Shown: positions 27,152 through 36,191 of the stretch, piece by piece
Layout of the letters: the number at the start of each line of letters is the position of its first letter
Numbering within the stretch: position 1 is the stretch's first letter
Assembly: GCA_029259775.1 (NCBI GenBank)
Contig: JAJDEN010000057.1
Span: forward strand, 55,924-119,923
Direction of reading: 5' to 3'
DNA length: 64,000 nt
Origin: Planctomycetota bacterium
GTDB taxonomy: Bacteria; Planctomycetota; PLA2; JAEUHO01
Translations under genes and position numbers: made by a program
The notes under the pieces: generated by a model
What the model was told of the DNA's origin: nothing
What the model saw: only the letters and a program-made list of their open reading frames with translations
Databases searched by the model: none

Positions 27152-30100
27152 ATGCCCCGCGCCGATGAGTTTCGCGAGCTGCTCTTCGCCGACCTGGCGC
27201 TGCTGGGCGGTCACGCCGACGCGCGTCAGGTCGCCGCGGCGCTGCTGAAGTACTGGGACCGCCGCGACCGGACCGACACGACGCTCGCCCAGGAACTGGC
27301 GAAGGTCGCGGGGATCACGAACGAGGAGCTGGGCACGCTCCAGGCGGAGGTGGACGCTCTCGTGAGCGCGTCGGAGGGCGACGCGCATCTCGCGCTCACG
27401 CGCCAGGGCGGCATCGCCCACGAGCTGCACACCGCCGTGTCACGCAAGGATGCGGGCGTCTCGCGCCAGCTGACGGAGCTCGGAGCCGGCATCCGCGTCA
27501 CGCTCCGCACCCTGCCCAAGGACCGCTATCTCGACTTCATGCCCGTCGGGGAGGGCGGTATGGGGATCGTCTACTGGGCGATGGACACGGAGCTGGGCCG
27601 CCAGGTCGCCTTCAAGGTCGTGCGCCCGCCCACCGACGGCCCCGGCGCAGGCGTCACGCCGCCGGCGCCGGTCCACATGCGTGCCCACGAGGGCACGACC
27701 AGCGACGCATTCGAGGAGCTGAAGGCGCGCTTCCTCCAAGAGGCATGGGTCACCGGGGGCATGGAGCATCCGGGCATCGTCCCCGTCTACGAACTCGGCC
27801 TGACCGAAGGTGGGGTGCCCTACTACACGATGCGTTTCGTGCGCGGCCAACGCACGCTCGAGACTGCCATCGACGAGATCCGCGAGCGGCCCTTCGACGA
27901 GCGCACCGCGCTCCTCGAGCCCTTCCTCAAGGTTTGCGACGCCATCGCCTACGCGCACAGCCGTGGCGTCGTGCACCGGGACATCAAGCCGGCCAACGTG
28001 GCCATGGGCGACTACGGTGAAGCGATCGTGATCGATTGGGGGCTGGCCAAGCTGGCCGGCCATCCCGATGTGCACGCGAGTCGCTGGCAGGCGCACGTGA
28101 CGGACTTCCGCACCGAGACCGAGATGCAGACGCTGGCCTCGGCGCTTGGCACGCCGGGCTACATGGCGCCGGAAGCCGCTGCGCGAGACGTAGCCAACGT
28201 CGATCAGCTGTCGGATGTCTACAGCCTGGGTGTGATCCTCTTCGAGATCGTGACCGGTCGCTTGCCGATCGAGTTCCGGACCTTCGAGGAGTTCGCCGAG
28301 CGCGTGCAGGCTTCCGAGGCGCCCGACGCACGCACGATCGATGCGGCCGTGCCCGCGGGACTTGCGACGCTCTGTGCGAGCGCGCTCTCGCGCGACCGAC
28401 GCATGCGACCGCCCCGGGTCGCGGATCTGGCCCAGGGCCTCCGCACCTGGGAGCGCCAGCGCGCCAAGGACCGCGAGATCGACGTGCTCGTGGCCGAGGC
28501 AGAGGGCGCCCTGACGGAAACGACAGGCATGAGCGCGCTCGCGATGCGGGCGCAGTCGGAGCGCGCGGCCGCAGCCTGCCAGCGTGTCCTCGACCTGCGG
28601 CCCGGCGAACAGCGCGCGCGAGAGCTCCTCGAGCGAGCACGCGAACTCGGTGAAGCGGGTCATCGCGCCAAGACGCAGCAGGCCACCCGCGCGCTGGTGC
28701 GTCGCGTCGCGGTGGCGACGCTCGTCGTCGTCGCGGTCGTCGGTACCGTCGTGGCCTACCTGCTCGAGCAGCGCCGCCGCGAAGCGGAGAGCGCTCGCGA
28801 GATCGCGCGCACGGAACGCGACAGCGCGGCGCGCCATCGCAACCGCGCCGAGGAAGCGATGGGCTTCATCACGGAAGAGCTGCGCGAGGCGCTGGAACCC
28901 GAGGGCCGCCTCGACGTGCTGGCGAAGATCGGCGAAAAGGCGCGCGAGCACTTCCACTCGATCCCGCTCGCCGAGGAGAGCGCGAAGGGCTTCCGCCAGC
29001 GCATGCGCGCCCTGCGACAGCTGGGCGAGGTCTACCTCGCCCAGGGCAATCTCCCAAAGGCGCGTGGGGTGTTCGAAGAGGCGGTCACAGCGAGCGAGGG
29101 CTACGCCGAGCGTGACAGCACCTCAGACCTTGCGCAGTACGAGAGCGGGCGCGCGCGGATCAACCTCGCACGCGTCGATCATGCCCAGGGTTATCCCCGG
29201 CGCGGAAGCACGCGCATGCGTAGCGTCGTCGATCGCATGAACGGTCCGCGGCTGGAGGACATCGACGCTCTCGAGTGGACCGAAGTCCGGATCCAGGCCC
29301 TGAACGCCCTGACGCGCACGCTGCGGGGCACGTCCGACCACCCGCGCGCTCTGGCGGTGAGCCAGGAGGCCCATCTCCTTGCCCGGGACGTGCTTGATGA
29401 CGAGCGGGCGCAAATGCGCCACCGGAAGCTGGCCCTCGAAACGGCCATGTTGGCGGCCGGCGCCCGCTTCAGCGCCGGTGGCGCCGACGAAGCGCTCAAG
29501 CTCGCTCGGGACACCCTCTCGGACGCGCGGCAGCTCGCGGGAAGCCACCCCAGTGACCTCACGCTGGACGCCCTCAAGCTCCAGGCCGCACGCGTCGTCG
29601 CTGGGATCTGCCGCTACACGAACCGTTTCGACGAAGCCGAGCGACTGATGACGGAGGCCGTGCCGGAGGCTCGGAGGCTCGTCGGGCTGCGACCCGACAA
29701 CTACCAGTGGCGAGATCTGCTCATGCGCCTGCTGTTCCTGCTCGGTGACGCGAAAGGCGGCCCCCAGCAGGAGTTCTCGAACGCCCCCGATATCTTCGCC
29801 GAGTCCTACGCGCTAGCCGAAGCACTGCACGCGCACGATCCCTCGCACGCCGGCTGGGCGTTCACGCTCGTCAACTTGTGCGACCGCCGAGCCAACGCTG
29901 TCGAGGCCGACAAGTCGAAGCAGCCGCAGGTGCGCTACGAGTTTCGCAAGCGCGCGGCCGGCTACGCTCGCAAGCTCAGTGACCTCGAACCCGGCAACAC
30001 GCGCTGGCGGTACCTGCTTGCGTTCACGCTGGGCACGCTTTCGACGCACACGAAGGACGCCACGGAACGATTGCGCCTGGTTCGCGAATCGCGCTCGCAC

Positions 30101-30493
30101 AACCGCTACGCCCTCGAGCGCGTGCCGAATGCCGAGGATGTCCCGGACTTCTACCTGACGATGTCGATCCGGCTTGCGTCCCACATGACGCCAGGCTCCG
30201 AACGCGCCTCGATCGCGCGCGAGACCTTCGATGCCTACCTCAGCGTCGCGCGCGACAACCCGACGGCGTACTGGGCTCAATTCTCCCTGGCACGCTGTCC
30301 CCTGGTCTTCTGGCTTCGGTTTGCCAGTCATGACGCGGACACGGCCAAGGAAGCCGGTCGACAAGCCAAGCTAGCGCTGGCGTGGTTCGCAACGATGCGG
30401 TCCGAGACGACCAAGCTCGACCCGGACCTCGAGCGCGGCCTGGTCGACTGGGAAACGCAACTGAAGGACCTGGTGTCCAAGGCGGGCAGGTAG
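27152..30493 (+). CDS. Transmembrane Ser/Thr protein kinase with TPR-like sensor
   Basis: A 1113-residue kinase. Residues 1-125 are a helical N-terminus (DEFRELLFADLALLGGHADA). The kinase domain spans about 125-440: Gly loop VGEGGMGIVYWAMD, Lys in VAFKVVR, catalytic loop VVHRDIKPANV (Asp about 277), metal-binding IDWGLAK in place of DFG, and activation/P+1 GTPGYMAPEAA. One membrane helix follows (VAVATLVVVAVVGTVVAYLL, about 515-534). The 580-residue C-terminal part is helical, with TPR-like units such as QLGEVYLAQGNLPKARGVFE. The next gene, 8 bp downstream, is a sigma factor; kinase/ECF pairs of this kind are characteristic of planctomycetes and imply that phosphorylation controls the sigma factor. 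Confidence 0.93.
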   Translation: MPRADEFRELLFADLALLGGHADARQVAAALLKYWDRRDRTDTTLAQELAKVAGITNEELGTLQAEVDALVSASEGDAHLALTRQGGIAHELHTAVSRKDAGVSRQLTELGAGIRVTLRTLPKDRYLDFMPVGEGGMGIVYWAMDTELGRQVAFKVVRPPTDGPGAGVTPPAPVHMRAHEGTTSDAFEELKARFLQEAWVTGGMEHPGIVPVYELGLTEGGVPYYTMRFVRGQRTLETAIDEIRERPFDERTALLEPFLKVCDAIAYAHSRGVVHRDIKPANVAMGDYGEAIVIDWGLAKLAGHPDVHASRWQAHVTDFRTETEMQTLASALGTPGYMAPEAAARDVANVDQLSDVYSLGVILFEIVTGRLPIEFRTFEEFAERVQASEAPDARTIDAAVPAGLATLCASALSRDRRMRPPRVADLAQGLRTWERQRAKDREIDVLVAEAEGALTETTGMSALAMRAQSERAAAACQRVLDLRPGEQRARELLERARELGEAGHRAKTQQATRALVRRVAVATLVVVAVVGTVVAYLLEQRRREAESAREIARTERDSAARHRNRAEEAMGFITEELREALEPEGRLDVLAKIGEKAREHFHSIPLAEESAKGFRQRMRALRQLGEVYLAQGNLPKARGVFEEAVTASEGYAERDSTSDLAQYESGRARINLARVDHAQGYPRRGSTRMRSVVDRMNGPRLEDIDALEWTEVRIQALNALTRTLRGTSDHPRALAVSQEAHLLARDVLDDERAQMRHRKLALETAMLAAGARFSAGGADEALKLARDTLSDARQLAGSHPSDLTLDALKLQAARVVAGICRYTNRFDEAERLMTEAVPEARRLVGLRPDNYQWRDLLMRLLFLLGDAKGGPQQEFSNAPDIFAESYALAEALHAHDPSHAGWAFTLVNLCDRRANAVEADKSKQPQVRYEFRKRAAGYARKLSDLEPGNTRWRYLLAFTLGTLSTHTKDATERLRLVRESRSHNRYALERVPNAEDVPDFYLTMSIRLASHMTPGSERASIARETFDAYLSVARDNPTAYWAQFSLARCPLVFWLRFASHDADTAKEAGRQAKLALAWFATMRSETTKLDPDLERGLVDWETQLKDLVSKAGR

Positions 30494-30501
30494 GAGAGGT
30501 C

Positions 30502-31215
30502 ATGGCGATCATCGAGACGTCCCGGCGGTTGCGCTCCATCGTGACACGCAAGTCCATGCTTCCGCGGCTCGTGGACAAGCAGAGCCCCGAGTGGGCGGAC
30601 GGCTGGCAGTTCCTCTTCTCGCTCTACACGCCGGCGATGGTGCGCTACGTGAAGAGCATCCTCTCGCGCTCGCTCAAGCGCGCCGCCGACGATGACGAAG
30701 CGCAAGACATCGTGCAGGACTACTTCTCGGCGTGCCTGGAGAAGGACTGGCTGACGCGCGACGTCGATTCCATCCGCTGCTTCCGCGCCTACTTGCAGCT
30801 GCAACTCAAGCGCTTCGTCTACAAGCACCTCGACCACAAGTTTGCGCAGAAGCGCAACCCGGGCGCCATGGCGTCGCCGGAGGCATTGGAAGGCGTCGTC
30901 GGAGACGGCGTCGATCCGAGCGCTGAGGAGCTGGACGAGGGCTGGGTGAGCGTCGCCGTGACGCAGGCCCTCGCAGAGCTGCGCCAAGGCAATGAGCTGT
31001 ATGCGGAGGTGATCGCGGACCTCCTACGCACCGACGGTGAGGGCAGTCCCGATCTGGCCGAGCGCCTGGGGCAGTCTTCCCAGCAGCTGACGCACTTGCG
31101 CCACCGCGCGCGCAAGCGCTTCGGGACGCTGTTCCACGAACAGCTGCGCGAGACGGTGCTCGACGACGAGGCCTTCGAGGACCTCTGCGGCCGGCTCGAG
31201 GCCTACCTTCCCTAG
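30502..31215 (+). CDS. ECF-type RNA polymerase sigma factor
   Basis: A 237-residue sigma-70 family protein. Region 2 is recognised by LFSLYTPAMVRYVKSIL and DDDEAQDIVQDYFSACLEKD (a DA.DIVQ.F.-like block), and region 4 by DLAERLGQSSQQLTHLRHRARKRF, the helix-turn-helix. The start at 30502 follows AGGAGAGGTC and lies 8 bp after the kinase stop, so the two are cotranscribed. No anti-sigma gene is nearby, so the kinase is the candidate regulator. The target promoter is not apparent. Confidence 0.88.
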   Translation: MAIIETSRRLRSIVTRKSMLPRLVDKQSPEWADGWQFLFSLYTPAMVRYVKSILSRSLKRAADDDEAQDIVQDYFSACLEKDWLTRDVDSIRCFRAYLQLQLKRFVYKHLDHKFAQKRNPGAMASPEALEGVVGDGVDPSAEELDEGWVSVAVTQALAELRQGNELYAEVIADLLRTDGEGSPDLAERLGQSSQQLTHLRHRARKRFGTLFHEQLRETVLDDEAFEDLCGRLEAYLP

Positions 31216-31369
31216 CCCGCACGTGGCATGAACTGGCGCAGGTCGAGCGGTCCTCGCTCGTCTTCGGGACCGAATCTCGTCACGCGGGCTCCTCCCCGGT
31301 GGGTTCCGCACCGCCTCCTGGCCCGCGCTTGGACCTCGGCTGCGATGTCCGGCGCCGGCTCCGTACATG

Positions 31370-31394
31370 CCTGCGACGGATGGCCCGTCGCAGG
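31370..31394 (+). promoter_or_regulatory. Hairpin reaching into the ribosome site of the small secreted protein
   Basis: The arms CCTGCGACGG (31370-31379) and CCGTCGCAGG (31385-31394) form a perfect 10-bp stem with loop ATGGC. The 3' arm ends in the GG of the GGAG ribosome site of the gene starting at 31405. It could be a translational switch, or the terminator of the kinase-sigma operon. There is no U-run. Confidence 0.4.
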
Positions 31395-31404
31395 AGTTCC
31401 CGCC

Positions 31405-31608
31405 ATGAAGCGCCTCATCATCGTCTTGCTCGCGGCCGCCACCCTGGGCGCCCTCGGTTCCACGCGGCTGCCCGGCCGCACGCCCCCGCGCAGGTGGGTG
31501 AAGCCCACGCGCACGCGCGTCATCGTCCCCTACCGCCCCCGCACGACGCCGGATGCTCGCTTCGAGCGCGTGCGCCCGGGCACCGCAGCGCGCAACCGCT
31601 CCCGCTAG
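31405..31608 (+). CDS. Small exported Arg/Pro-rich protein
   Basis: A 67-residue protein: signal-like helix MKRLIIVLLAAATLGALG followed by a basic Arg/Pro/Thr tail (LPGRTPPRRWVKPTRTR). GGAG lies 8 nt before the ATG, with a strong hairpin immediately upstream. Third codon positions are strongly G/C, as in confirmed genes. No family is recognised. Confidence 0.6.
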   Translation: MKRLIIVLLAAATLGALGSTRLPGRTPPRRWVKPTRTRVIVPYRPRTTPDARFERVRPGTAARNRSR

Positions 31609-31625
31609 CGCGCCACGCCTCGCAT

Positions 31626-31646
31626 CCCCCGTGTCCTCAGCGGGGG
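31626..31646 (+). terminator. Possible terminator after the small secreted gene
   Basis: CCCCCG (31626-31631) pairs with CGGGGG (31641-31646) over a 9-nt loop and is followed a few bases later by CTCTTTC. It lies between convergent genes. Confidence 0.4.
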
Positions 31647-31744
31647 CCGTGCTCTTTCGCGCGGGCACCTCCCGGAAGGCAGGGCACGATCTCGGATGAG
31701 AAGCCCGTGAGAGTAGGGCGAGCGGAGCCGAAGGGTGCCGTGAA

Positions 31745-32182
31745 CTAGTCCTTCGCCGCCACGTCGGGCAAGCCCAGCAGCTTTCGCCAGCGCTCGTAGG
31801 TGACACCGAAGAGCGACGCGCCCACGAGGACGCCCGCGAAGGCCGCGATCGCGTAGAGCTTGCCCTCGCCGACGTTGACGAGGATCGGTCCCGGGCACAT
31901 GCCGGTCAGCGACCAGCCCACACCGAAGAGAGCGCCGCCGACGACGTTGCCGCGATGACGCGCCTTCGGCGTGACGGTGACGGGAACGCCACCGAGCCCG
32001 GTACCGCGCCGCTTGATCCACCAGATGCCGGGCAGCGCCACGGCCACGCCGACACCGATGATCCCGTAGAGCTGCAACTCCGTGAACAGGAACATGCCCT
32101 GCACGAAGTCGTAGTCGGCCGCCCCGCTCCTGCTGAGAAGCCAACCGAACACCGTGCCGAAGAGGACGTAAGCGCACCACAT
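31745..32182 (-). CDS. YeeE/YedE-family membrane protein, second half-transporter
   Basis: A 145-residue membrane protein with four hydrophobic segments. The conserved Cys motif is in GVGWSLTGMCPGPILVNVG. It is the partner of the preceding gene, one base apart: split YeeE/YedE pairs like this occur in many bacteria (DUF6691/PmpB-like). The family is known for thiosulfate uptake (YeeE) and, for YedE, an association with selenium metabolism. Here, with several UGA-containing genes nearby, either substrate is possible. The start at 32182 lies 1 bp after the TGA of the first half. Confidence 0.85.
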   Translation of the reverse strand: MWCAYVLFGTVFGWLLSRSGAADYDFVQGMFLFTELQLYGIIGVGVAVALPGIWWIKRRGTGLGGVPVTVTPKARHRGNVVGGALFGVGWSLTGMCPGPILVNVGEGKLYAIAAFAGVLVGASLFGVTYERWRKLLGLPDVAAKD

Positions 32183-32183
32183 G

Positions 32184-32690
32184 TCAGACCCCCACGAGCA
32201 GACGGTAGATCACGTTCGTCGTGATCACGCCGGCGCCCATGAAGCTCAGCGTCGCCATCAGGCCCGAGCGCTCGAGATTGGCCATCCCGAAAATGCCATG
32301 TCCACTCGTGCAGCCACCTGCCATGCGCGTGCCGAAACCGATGAGCACGCCACCGGCGAACATCCATGCCACCTTCCCGGCCGGGCCCATGCCGATGAAC
32401 GCATCGAACATGCCGAGATCCCAGATGGGCGCCCAGCCCCCGCCGAGTACGGCAGACAGCGCACCGCCGAGGGCGAGCCCTCCCAGCAACGGCAGACGCC
32501 AGCCGTGGGAGGCGGCCAGCGACGGGCGCCGGAAGTAGGGCGCCTTCACGACGAGCGAACACAGGTTTTCGAAGCCTGTCGAGATGCCCAGCCGGCGGCG
32601 CAGCACGAACAACAGGACCAAGGTCAAGACACCGATCCCGGCGCCCGCCACGGCCCAGTGGTACGGCTCCAGATCGTGCAGGATCAGCAT
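32184..32690 (-). CDS. YeeE/YedE-family membrane protein, first half-transporter
   Basis: A 168-residue membrane protein with four to five hydrophobic segments, starting at the ATG at 32690 after AGGAGCG. The conserved Cys block is FGTRMAGGCTSGHGIFGM, which in thiosulfate-transporting YeeE lines the permeation path. It contains RLGISTGFENLCSLVVKAPY near the N-terminus. It is followed by the second half-transporter, and the two probably assemble as one channel for thiosulfate or a related sulfur/selenium oxyanion. Substrate assignment is inference from family. Confidence 0.87.
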   Translation of the reverse strand: MLILHDLEPYHWAVAGAGIGVLTLVLLFVLRRRLGISTGFENLCSLVVKAPYFRRPSLAASHGWRLPLLGGLALGGALSAVLGGGWAPIWDLGMFDAFIGMGPAGKVAWMFAGGVLIGFGTRMAGGCTSGHGIFGMANLERSGLMATLSFMGAGVITTNVIYRLLVGV

Positions 32691-32803
32691 GCTCGCTCCT
32701 CTCGTCACGTGGATCAGCCGAAGCAATGCCCGCATGCGGATGGCTCCGCGTGACGGACACGCCTCATGGACTAGAGTAGTCACTCGCCTCGAGAGGAGCC
32801 CAC

Positions 32804-33589
32804 GTGAAGTACCTGCTGTGGATCGTTGTCGTCGGTGTCGCCCTGGTAGCGGCCGGCCCGTGGAGTGTCGTGGCGGAAGAACCCGCACCCACAACGAGCG
32901 AGGTCACCATCCCCACGCCGCGGGGCGTGAAGCTGGAAGGCGTGCTGCATCGTCCGGCCACGGCGAGCGACACGATCGTCGTCATCGGTTCGGGCCGCGG
33001 CTATCACATGGCGCTTCCGTTCCTTGCCCGGACGGCCGAAGAGATCCAGGCCGTCGGTGTGAACGCGCTGCGCTTCAACTGGGCCTACTTCACGGCCAAG
33101 GGCAAGCACTCCCCGGACCTGTCGGTGGAGCTGAAGGACCTCGAAGCCGCGCTCACGTATGCGAAGAAGCTCGACGGCGTCAAGCACGTGATCCTCGCTG
33201 GCAAGTCGCTCGGCAGCGTCGCCGCCAGCATGCGCGCCCAGGCCAAGAGCGACGACCTCGCGGGCCTCATGCTGCTGACGTTCCCGGTGCATCCGCCCAA
33301 GAAGCCGGAGACGACCTTCCCGGACTCGCTGAAGCTCCAATCCTGGAAGAAGCCCTTGCTGATCGCGTGCGGCGACGCGGACCCCTACAGCGAGCTCACG
33401 CCGCTCTACACCTACGCGGGCGGCTTCGAGCAGGCACCCAAGCTCGTCATCGCACCGGGGGACCACAGCTTCAACGGTCCTGGCGGGCGCGAGGACAAGG
33501 CGACGACCCTCGCCAACGTCAACTTGGCCGCGCACGGCATCGCGCGCTGGGCACGCATCTGGGCCGATGGGTTCGCCGCTGACAAGTAG
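32804..33589 (+). CDS. Exported alpha/beta hydrolase
   Basis: A 261-residue serine hydrolase of the KANL3/Tex30-like or dienelactone-hydrolase type. It starts with a signal/anchor (YLLWIVVVGVALVAAGPW). The oxyanion strand is TIVVIGSGRGYHMALPF, the nucleophile elbow VILAGKSLGSVAAS (Ser about 133), the acid CGDADPYSE (Asp about 190) and the His in APGDHSF (about 223). The GTG at 32804 follows GAGGAGCCC. The substrate is unknown. Confidence 0.87.
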   Translation: MKYLLWIVVVGVALVAAGPWSVVAEEPAPTTSEVTIPTPRGVKLEGVLHRPATASDTIVVIGSGRGYHMALPFLARTAEEIQAVGVNALRFNWAYFTAKGKHSPDLSVELKDLEAALTYAKKLDGVKHVILAGKSLGSVAASMRAQAKSDDLAGLMLLTFPVHPPKKPETTFPDSLKLQSWKKPLLIACGDADPYSELTPLYTYAGGFEQAPKLVIAPGDHSFNGPGGREDKATTLANVNLAAHGIARWARIWADGFAADK

Positions 33590-33607
33590 CTCGCTCCGGC
33601 CTTGCGC

Positions 33608-34513
33608 TTACTTCCGGCGCAGCGTGACGGAGATCGTGTACTTGGACCAGATCATGAGCGACCTGCCGTCGTCGCTGACCCGAGCCAGGTACTTCGTCGC
33701 TCTCCAGTTGCCGTCCTCGGCGTACTGGATGCGTGCGGTGATGCCATCCTTGAGCATGACGCCGCGGATCTTGCGCTGGCGCTTGCCGCCGTCCCACGTG
33801 CCGGCGAGCTTCGTCTTGGAAGGCATGTTCAGCGTCACGAGGCCCCACCCACTGCCCTTGGTCTGCCAGCGACCCGTGAAGGACGGCGAGACCTTGGCCT
33901 TCAAGTCGCGCCTCCCCACCTCGAGGAACGTGGCCCGGGCGCGCTGGCGGACCTTCGCGTGGTCCGCGTGGGCCACCATCTTGGCGTTCAGCAGGCCACG
34001 GCGCTGGAGGCGCCGACGCGCGTCCTGGGCCGCCTTGGCGAGCGCGGCGTAGGAGAGTACGGCGTGCTCGACGAGGATCGTCTCACCGCGCTTGTTCGCC
34101 GCACGTAGGACCTGATCGAGCCGTTGGACCATCGCCGCCTCGATCTTCTTCCAGATGCCGAGGCGCTTGACCCAGTCCGCTTCGGTGTGCGGGTTGTTCT
34201 TCCCGCCCGCGAGCCGACGTGCCGTGATCTTGGTCGCGAGGTCGTCCTGCTTGGTGATCACCTCGCTCAAGGTGTGGCCAGCAGCGCCCGCAGCGGGGAG
34301 GACCGCACGCCGAAGCTCCTTGCCGACGCTCGCATACACGGAGAGCGGCAACTCCACCGGAACAGCCTGATAGCCCTCGAAGGCACCGATGATCTCGAAG
34401 TCCATCGTGGACTCCTGGTTGAGCCGGACAGGCTTCTCGTCCGCCAGGGCCTGAGGGGCGGCCAGGACGAGGAAGGCGGCAAGAAACAGGGCATTGCGGA
34501 GGATAGACATCAT
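33608..34513 (-). CDS. Secreted protein of unknown function
   Basis: A protein of about 301 residues (ATG at 34513 or 34510) with a signal peptide (ALFLAAFLVLAAPQALA). The first half is helical and basic (for example AALAKAAQDARRRLQRRGLL). The last 100 residues look like a small beta domain (FTGRWQTKGSGWGLVTLNMP and DGITARIQYAEDGNWRATKY) similar to lipocalin-like or META-type barrels of planctomycete secreted proteins; the similarity is my impression only. It follows the PDZ protein gene on the same strand with a gap of about 90 bp and may share its operon. Confidence 0.75.
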   Translation of the reverse strand: MMSILRNALFLAAFLVLAAPQALADEKPVRLNQESTMDFEIIGAFEGYQAVPVELPLSVYASVGKELRRAVLPAAGAAGHTLSEVITKQDDLATKITARRLAGGKNNPHTEADWVKRLGIWKKIEAAMVQRLDQVLRAANKRGETILVEHAVLSYAALAKAAQDARRRLQRRGLLNAKMVAHADHAKVRQRARATFLEVGRRDLKAKVSPSFTGRWQTKGSGWGLVTLNMPSKTKLAGTWDGGKRQRKIRGVMLKDGITARIQYAEDGNWRATKYLARVSDDGRSLMIWSKYTISVTLRRK

Positions 34514-34602
34514 CGGGCTTCCCAAGGCGAACACGTCGCTCGGGGGCATGTACGGAAGCGCCCGAGGCTGTCGCAGGAAGAAACGAGATCGTCGGCCGCC
34601 GC

Positions 34603-36030
34603 CTACCTCTTGCGCGCCTTGGCCCCCAGGCACACAAGGCGGGGCTTCGTCGCGCCGTGGAGCATCAGCAGGATCGAGGTCGCCCAGAAGGGATCGTGCA
34701 CGGAGCGATCGGCGTTCGGCTTGTTCTGCGATCGGCCGACGCTTCGGGTCTCCTGACTCGGCTGCGCCATGAAGAAGCCTTTCGGATGCCGCGCCAGGGT
34801 GATGAACGGCACCAGATGCTCAGCGAGGCGCGCCTGGAAGGCGGCGCGCTCCTTGTCGGCAGCGCCACGCCACTGCCCGCCGAGCATCGCGGCGAAGAGG
34901 ACGCCGGTGAGGGGCGCCGGGTGGGACTCGAGCACCTCCTTGTAGTGCGCGAGGACGTAGGTGCGCAGCTTGTCCACGCTCGCGCCCGTACGTCCGTGCA
35001 TGTGGAACGCGACGAGGCCGCCGCAGCCGCGGCCGGCCGACTGGATGCCGGTCGCCCCGTTCACCTTGGAGTAAGCCATGGCGCCGTCGTCGCTGATGCA
35101 CGCCTCGAGGTAGTCGAGCCCCTTCTCCACGGAGGCCCCGTCGACCTTCACCCCGGTCTGCGAAGCGACGCCCTGCGCGATCAGCGCGAGCGCGGTGAGC
35201 GAACTGAGCGACTTGTAGCCGGCGCCTTCGCTGAAGCCGGGGAAGTGCGACCACCCGCCGGTCGGCTCCTGATTCTGGGCCAACCGATCCAACATGGCCT
35301 CGAGGTACTTGCGCACGGTCTTGTCGCCGGTCTGGCCGTAGAGCTCGGCGAGGAACAGGGCGGTGAGCGCCACCGGCCAGTTGCGATGAAGCCCGGACGT
35401 CGCGTCGGGCCCAAGCTCGGCAGGACGCACTTCAGCCAACACGAACCCACGAGCGCCCTTGATGGCGTTCTTGTACTTCTTCGGATCCACGGCCATCAGG
35501 CCGAGTCCGCTCATGACGGTCGCGGTGGTGATCCCGTCCCCGCGGTGCTTCTGTCCGTCTTGATAGCTGTGCCAGACGCCGCCACCCAACTGGCGCTTCA
35601 CGACGTAGTCGCAGGCCGCCTTCATGTGCTTCTTGATCTTCGGATTGCCCGCTACGAACGCACCCGTGTAGCTCCCGAGCTTGGGCAGCTTCAGCTTGAT
35701 GTCCTGGGCCGCGCCGCCTCGTTCGATGCCGAGCACGACGGAGCCGGCCTTTTCGCCGAGGTCCAGCATGCGTCCCAACGTGTCGAAGGGTTCTGCACCG
35801 AGCGCGGTGCCGCCCGCCGTGAGGATCACGTCGCCCTTCTTCAGCTTGCCGTCGCCCGGCCCCTTCGCGACGAGGCTCTGGATCACGACGCGCTTCTTCA
35901 CGAGGTCCGCGGTGCCGCCGAGCGACCCGAGGTTCCAGTGGTCGTCCATCTCGCCCGCCGCCGTAGGCCCAGGACAGGCAAGGAGTGCGATCAGGATCAG
36001 CAAGCAGATGCGGCTCGTGCGAATCGCCAT
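34603..36030 (-). CDS. Exported PDZ-domain / terpenoid-cyclase-fold protein
   Basis: A 475-residue protein. The signal peptide is about 1-25 (ICLLILIALLACPGPTAA). A PDZ-like domain lies about 45-115 (GPGDGKLKKGDVILTAGGTA). An alpha/alpha-toroid of the prenyltransferase/squalene-cyclase superfamily follows: repeated HRGDGITTATVMSGLGLMAV, GLHRNWPVALTALFLAELYG, AGYKSLSSLTALALIAQGV and GGLVAFHMHG. No DxDD protonation motif or zinc triad is visible, so catalysis as a cyclase is unlikely; planctomycetes have many such exported toroid proteins. It ends with DPFWATSILLMLHG. Confidence 0.85.
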   Translation of the reverse strand: MAIRTSRICLLILIALLACPGPTAAGEMDDHWNLGSLGGTADLVKKRVVIQSLVAKGPGDGKLKKGDVILTAGGTALGAEPFDTLGRMLDLGEKAGSVVLGIERGGAAQDIKLKLPKLGSYTGAFVAGNPKIKKHMKAACDYVVKRQLGGGVWHSYQDGQKHRGDGITTATVMSGLGLMAVDPKKYKNAIKGARGFVLAEVRPAELGPDATSGLHRNWPVALTALFLAELYGQTGDKTVRKYLEAMLDRLAQNQEPTGGWSHFPGFSEGAGYKSLSSLTALALIAQGVASQTGVKVDGASVEKGLDYLEACISDDGAMAYSKVNGATGIQSAGRGCGGLVAFHMHGRTGASVDKLRTYVLAHYKEVLESHPAPLTGVLFAAMLGGQWRGAADKERAAFQARLAEHLVPFITLARHPKGFFMAQPSQETRSVGRSQNKPNADRSVHDPFWATSILLMLHGATKPRLVCLGAKARKR

Positions 36031-36129
36031 ACACGTCCTCCGGTTGGCAGACCCGCAAGCCTACCGGCCGGAGCACGAGCCCGCTCGGGACCCTGGGCTC
36101 TAGCGGCGCGCCTCGGCCCGATACGAAAG

Positions 36130-36159
36130 GAGGCCGACTCCTCGGAAGGAGCCGGCCTC
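36130..36159 (-). terminator. Intrinsic terminator of the Ala/Lys-rich gene
   Basis: On the minus strand a 13-position stem (GAGGCCG, one A.C mismatch, then CTCCT pairing back) with a 4-nt loop is followed by CTTTCG. It lies 33 bp after the stop of the gene at 36192. Confidence 0.6.
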
Positions 36160-36191
36160 GGGTTGTGGGAGGGAAGGGACGGGGCGCGGCG

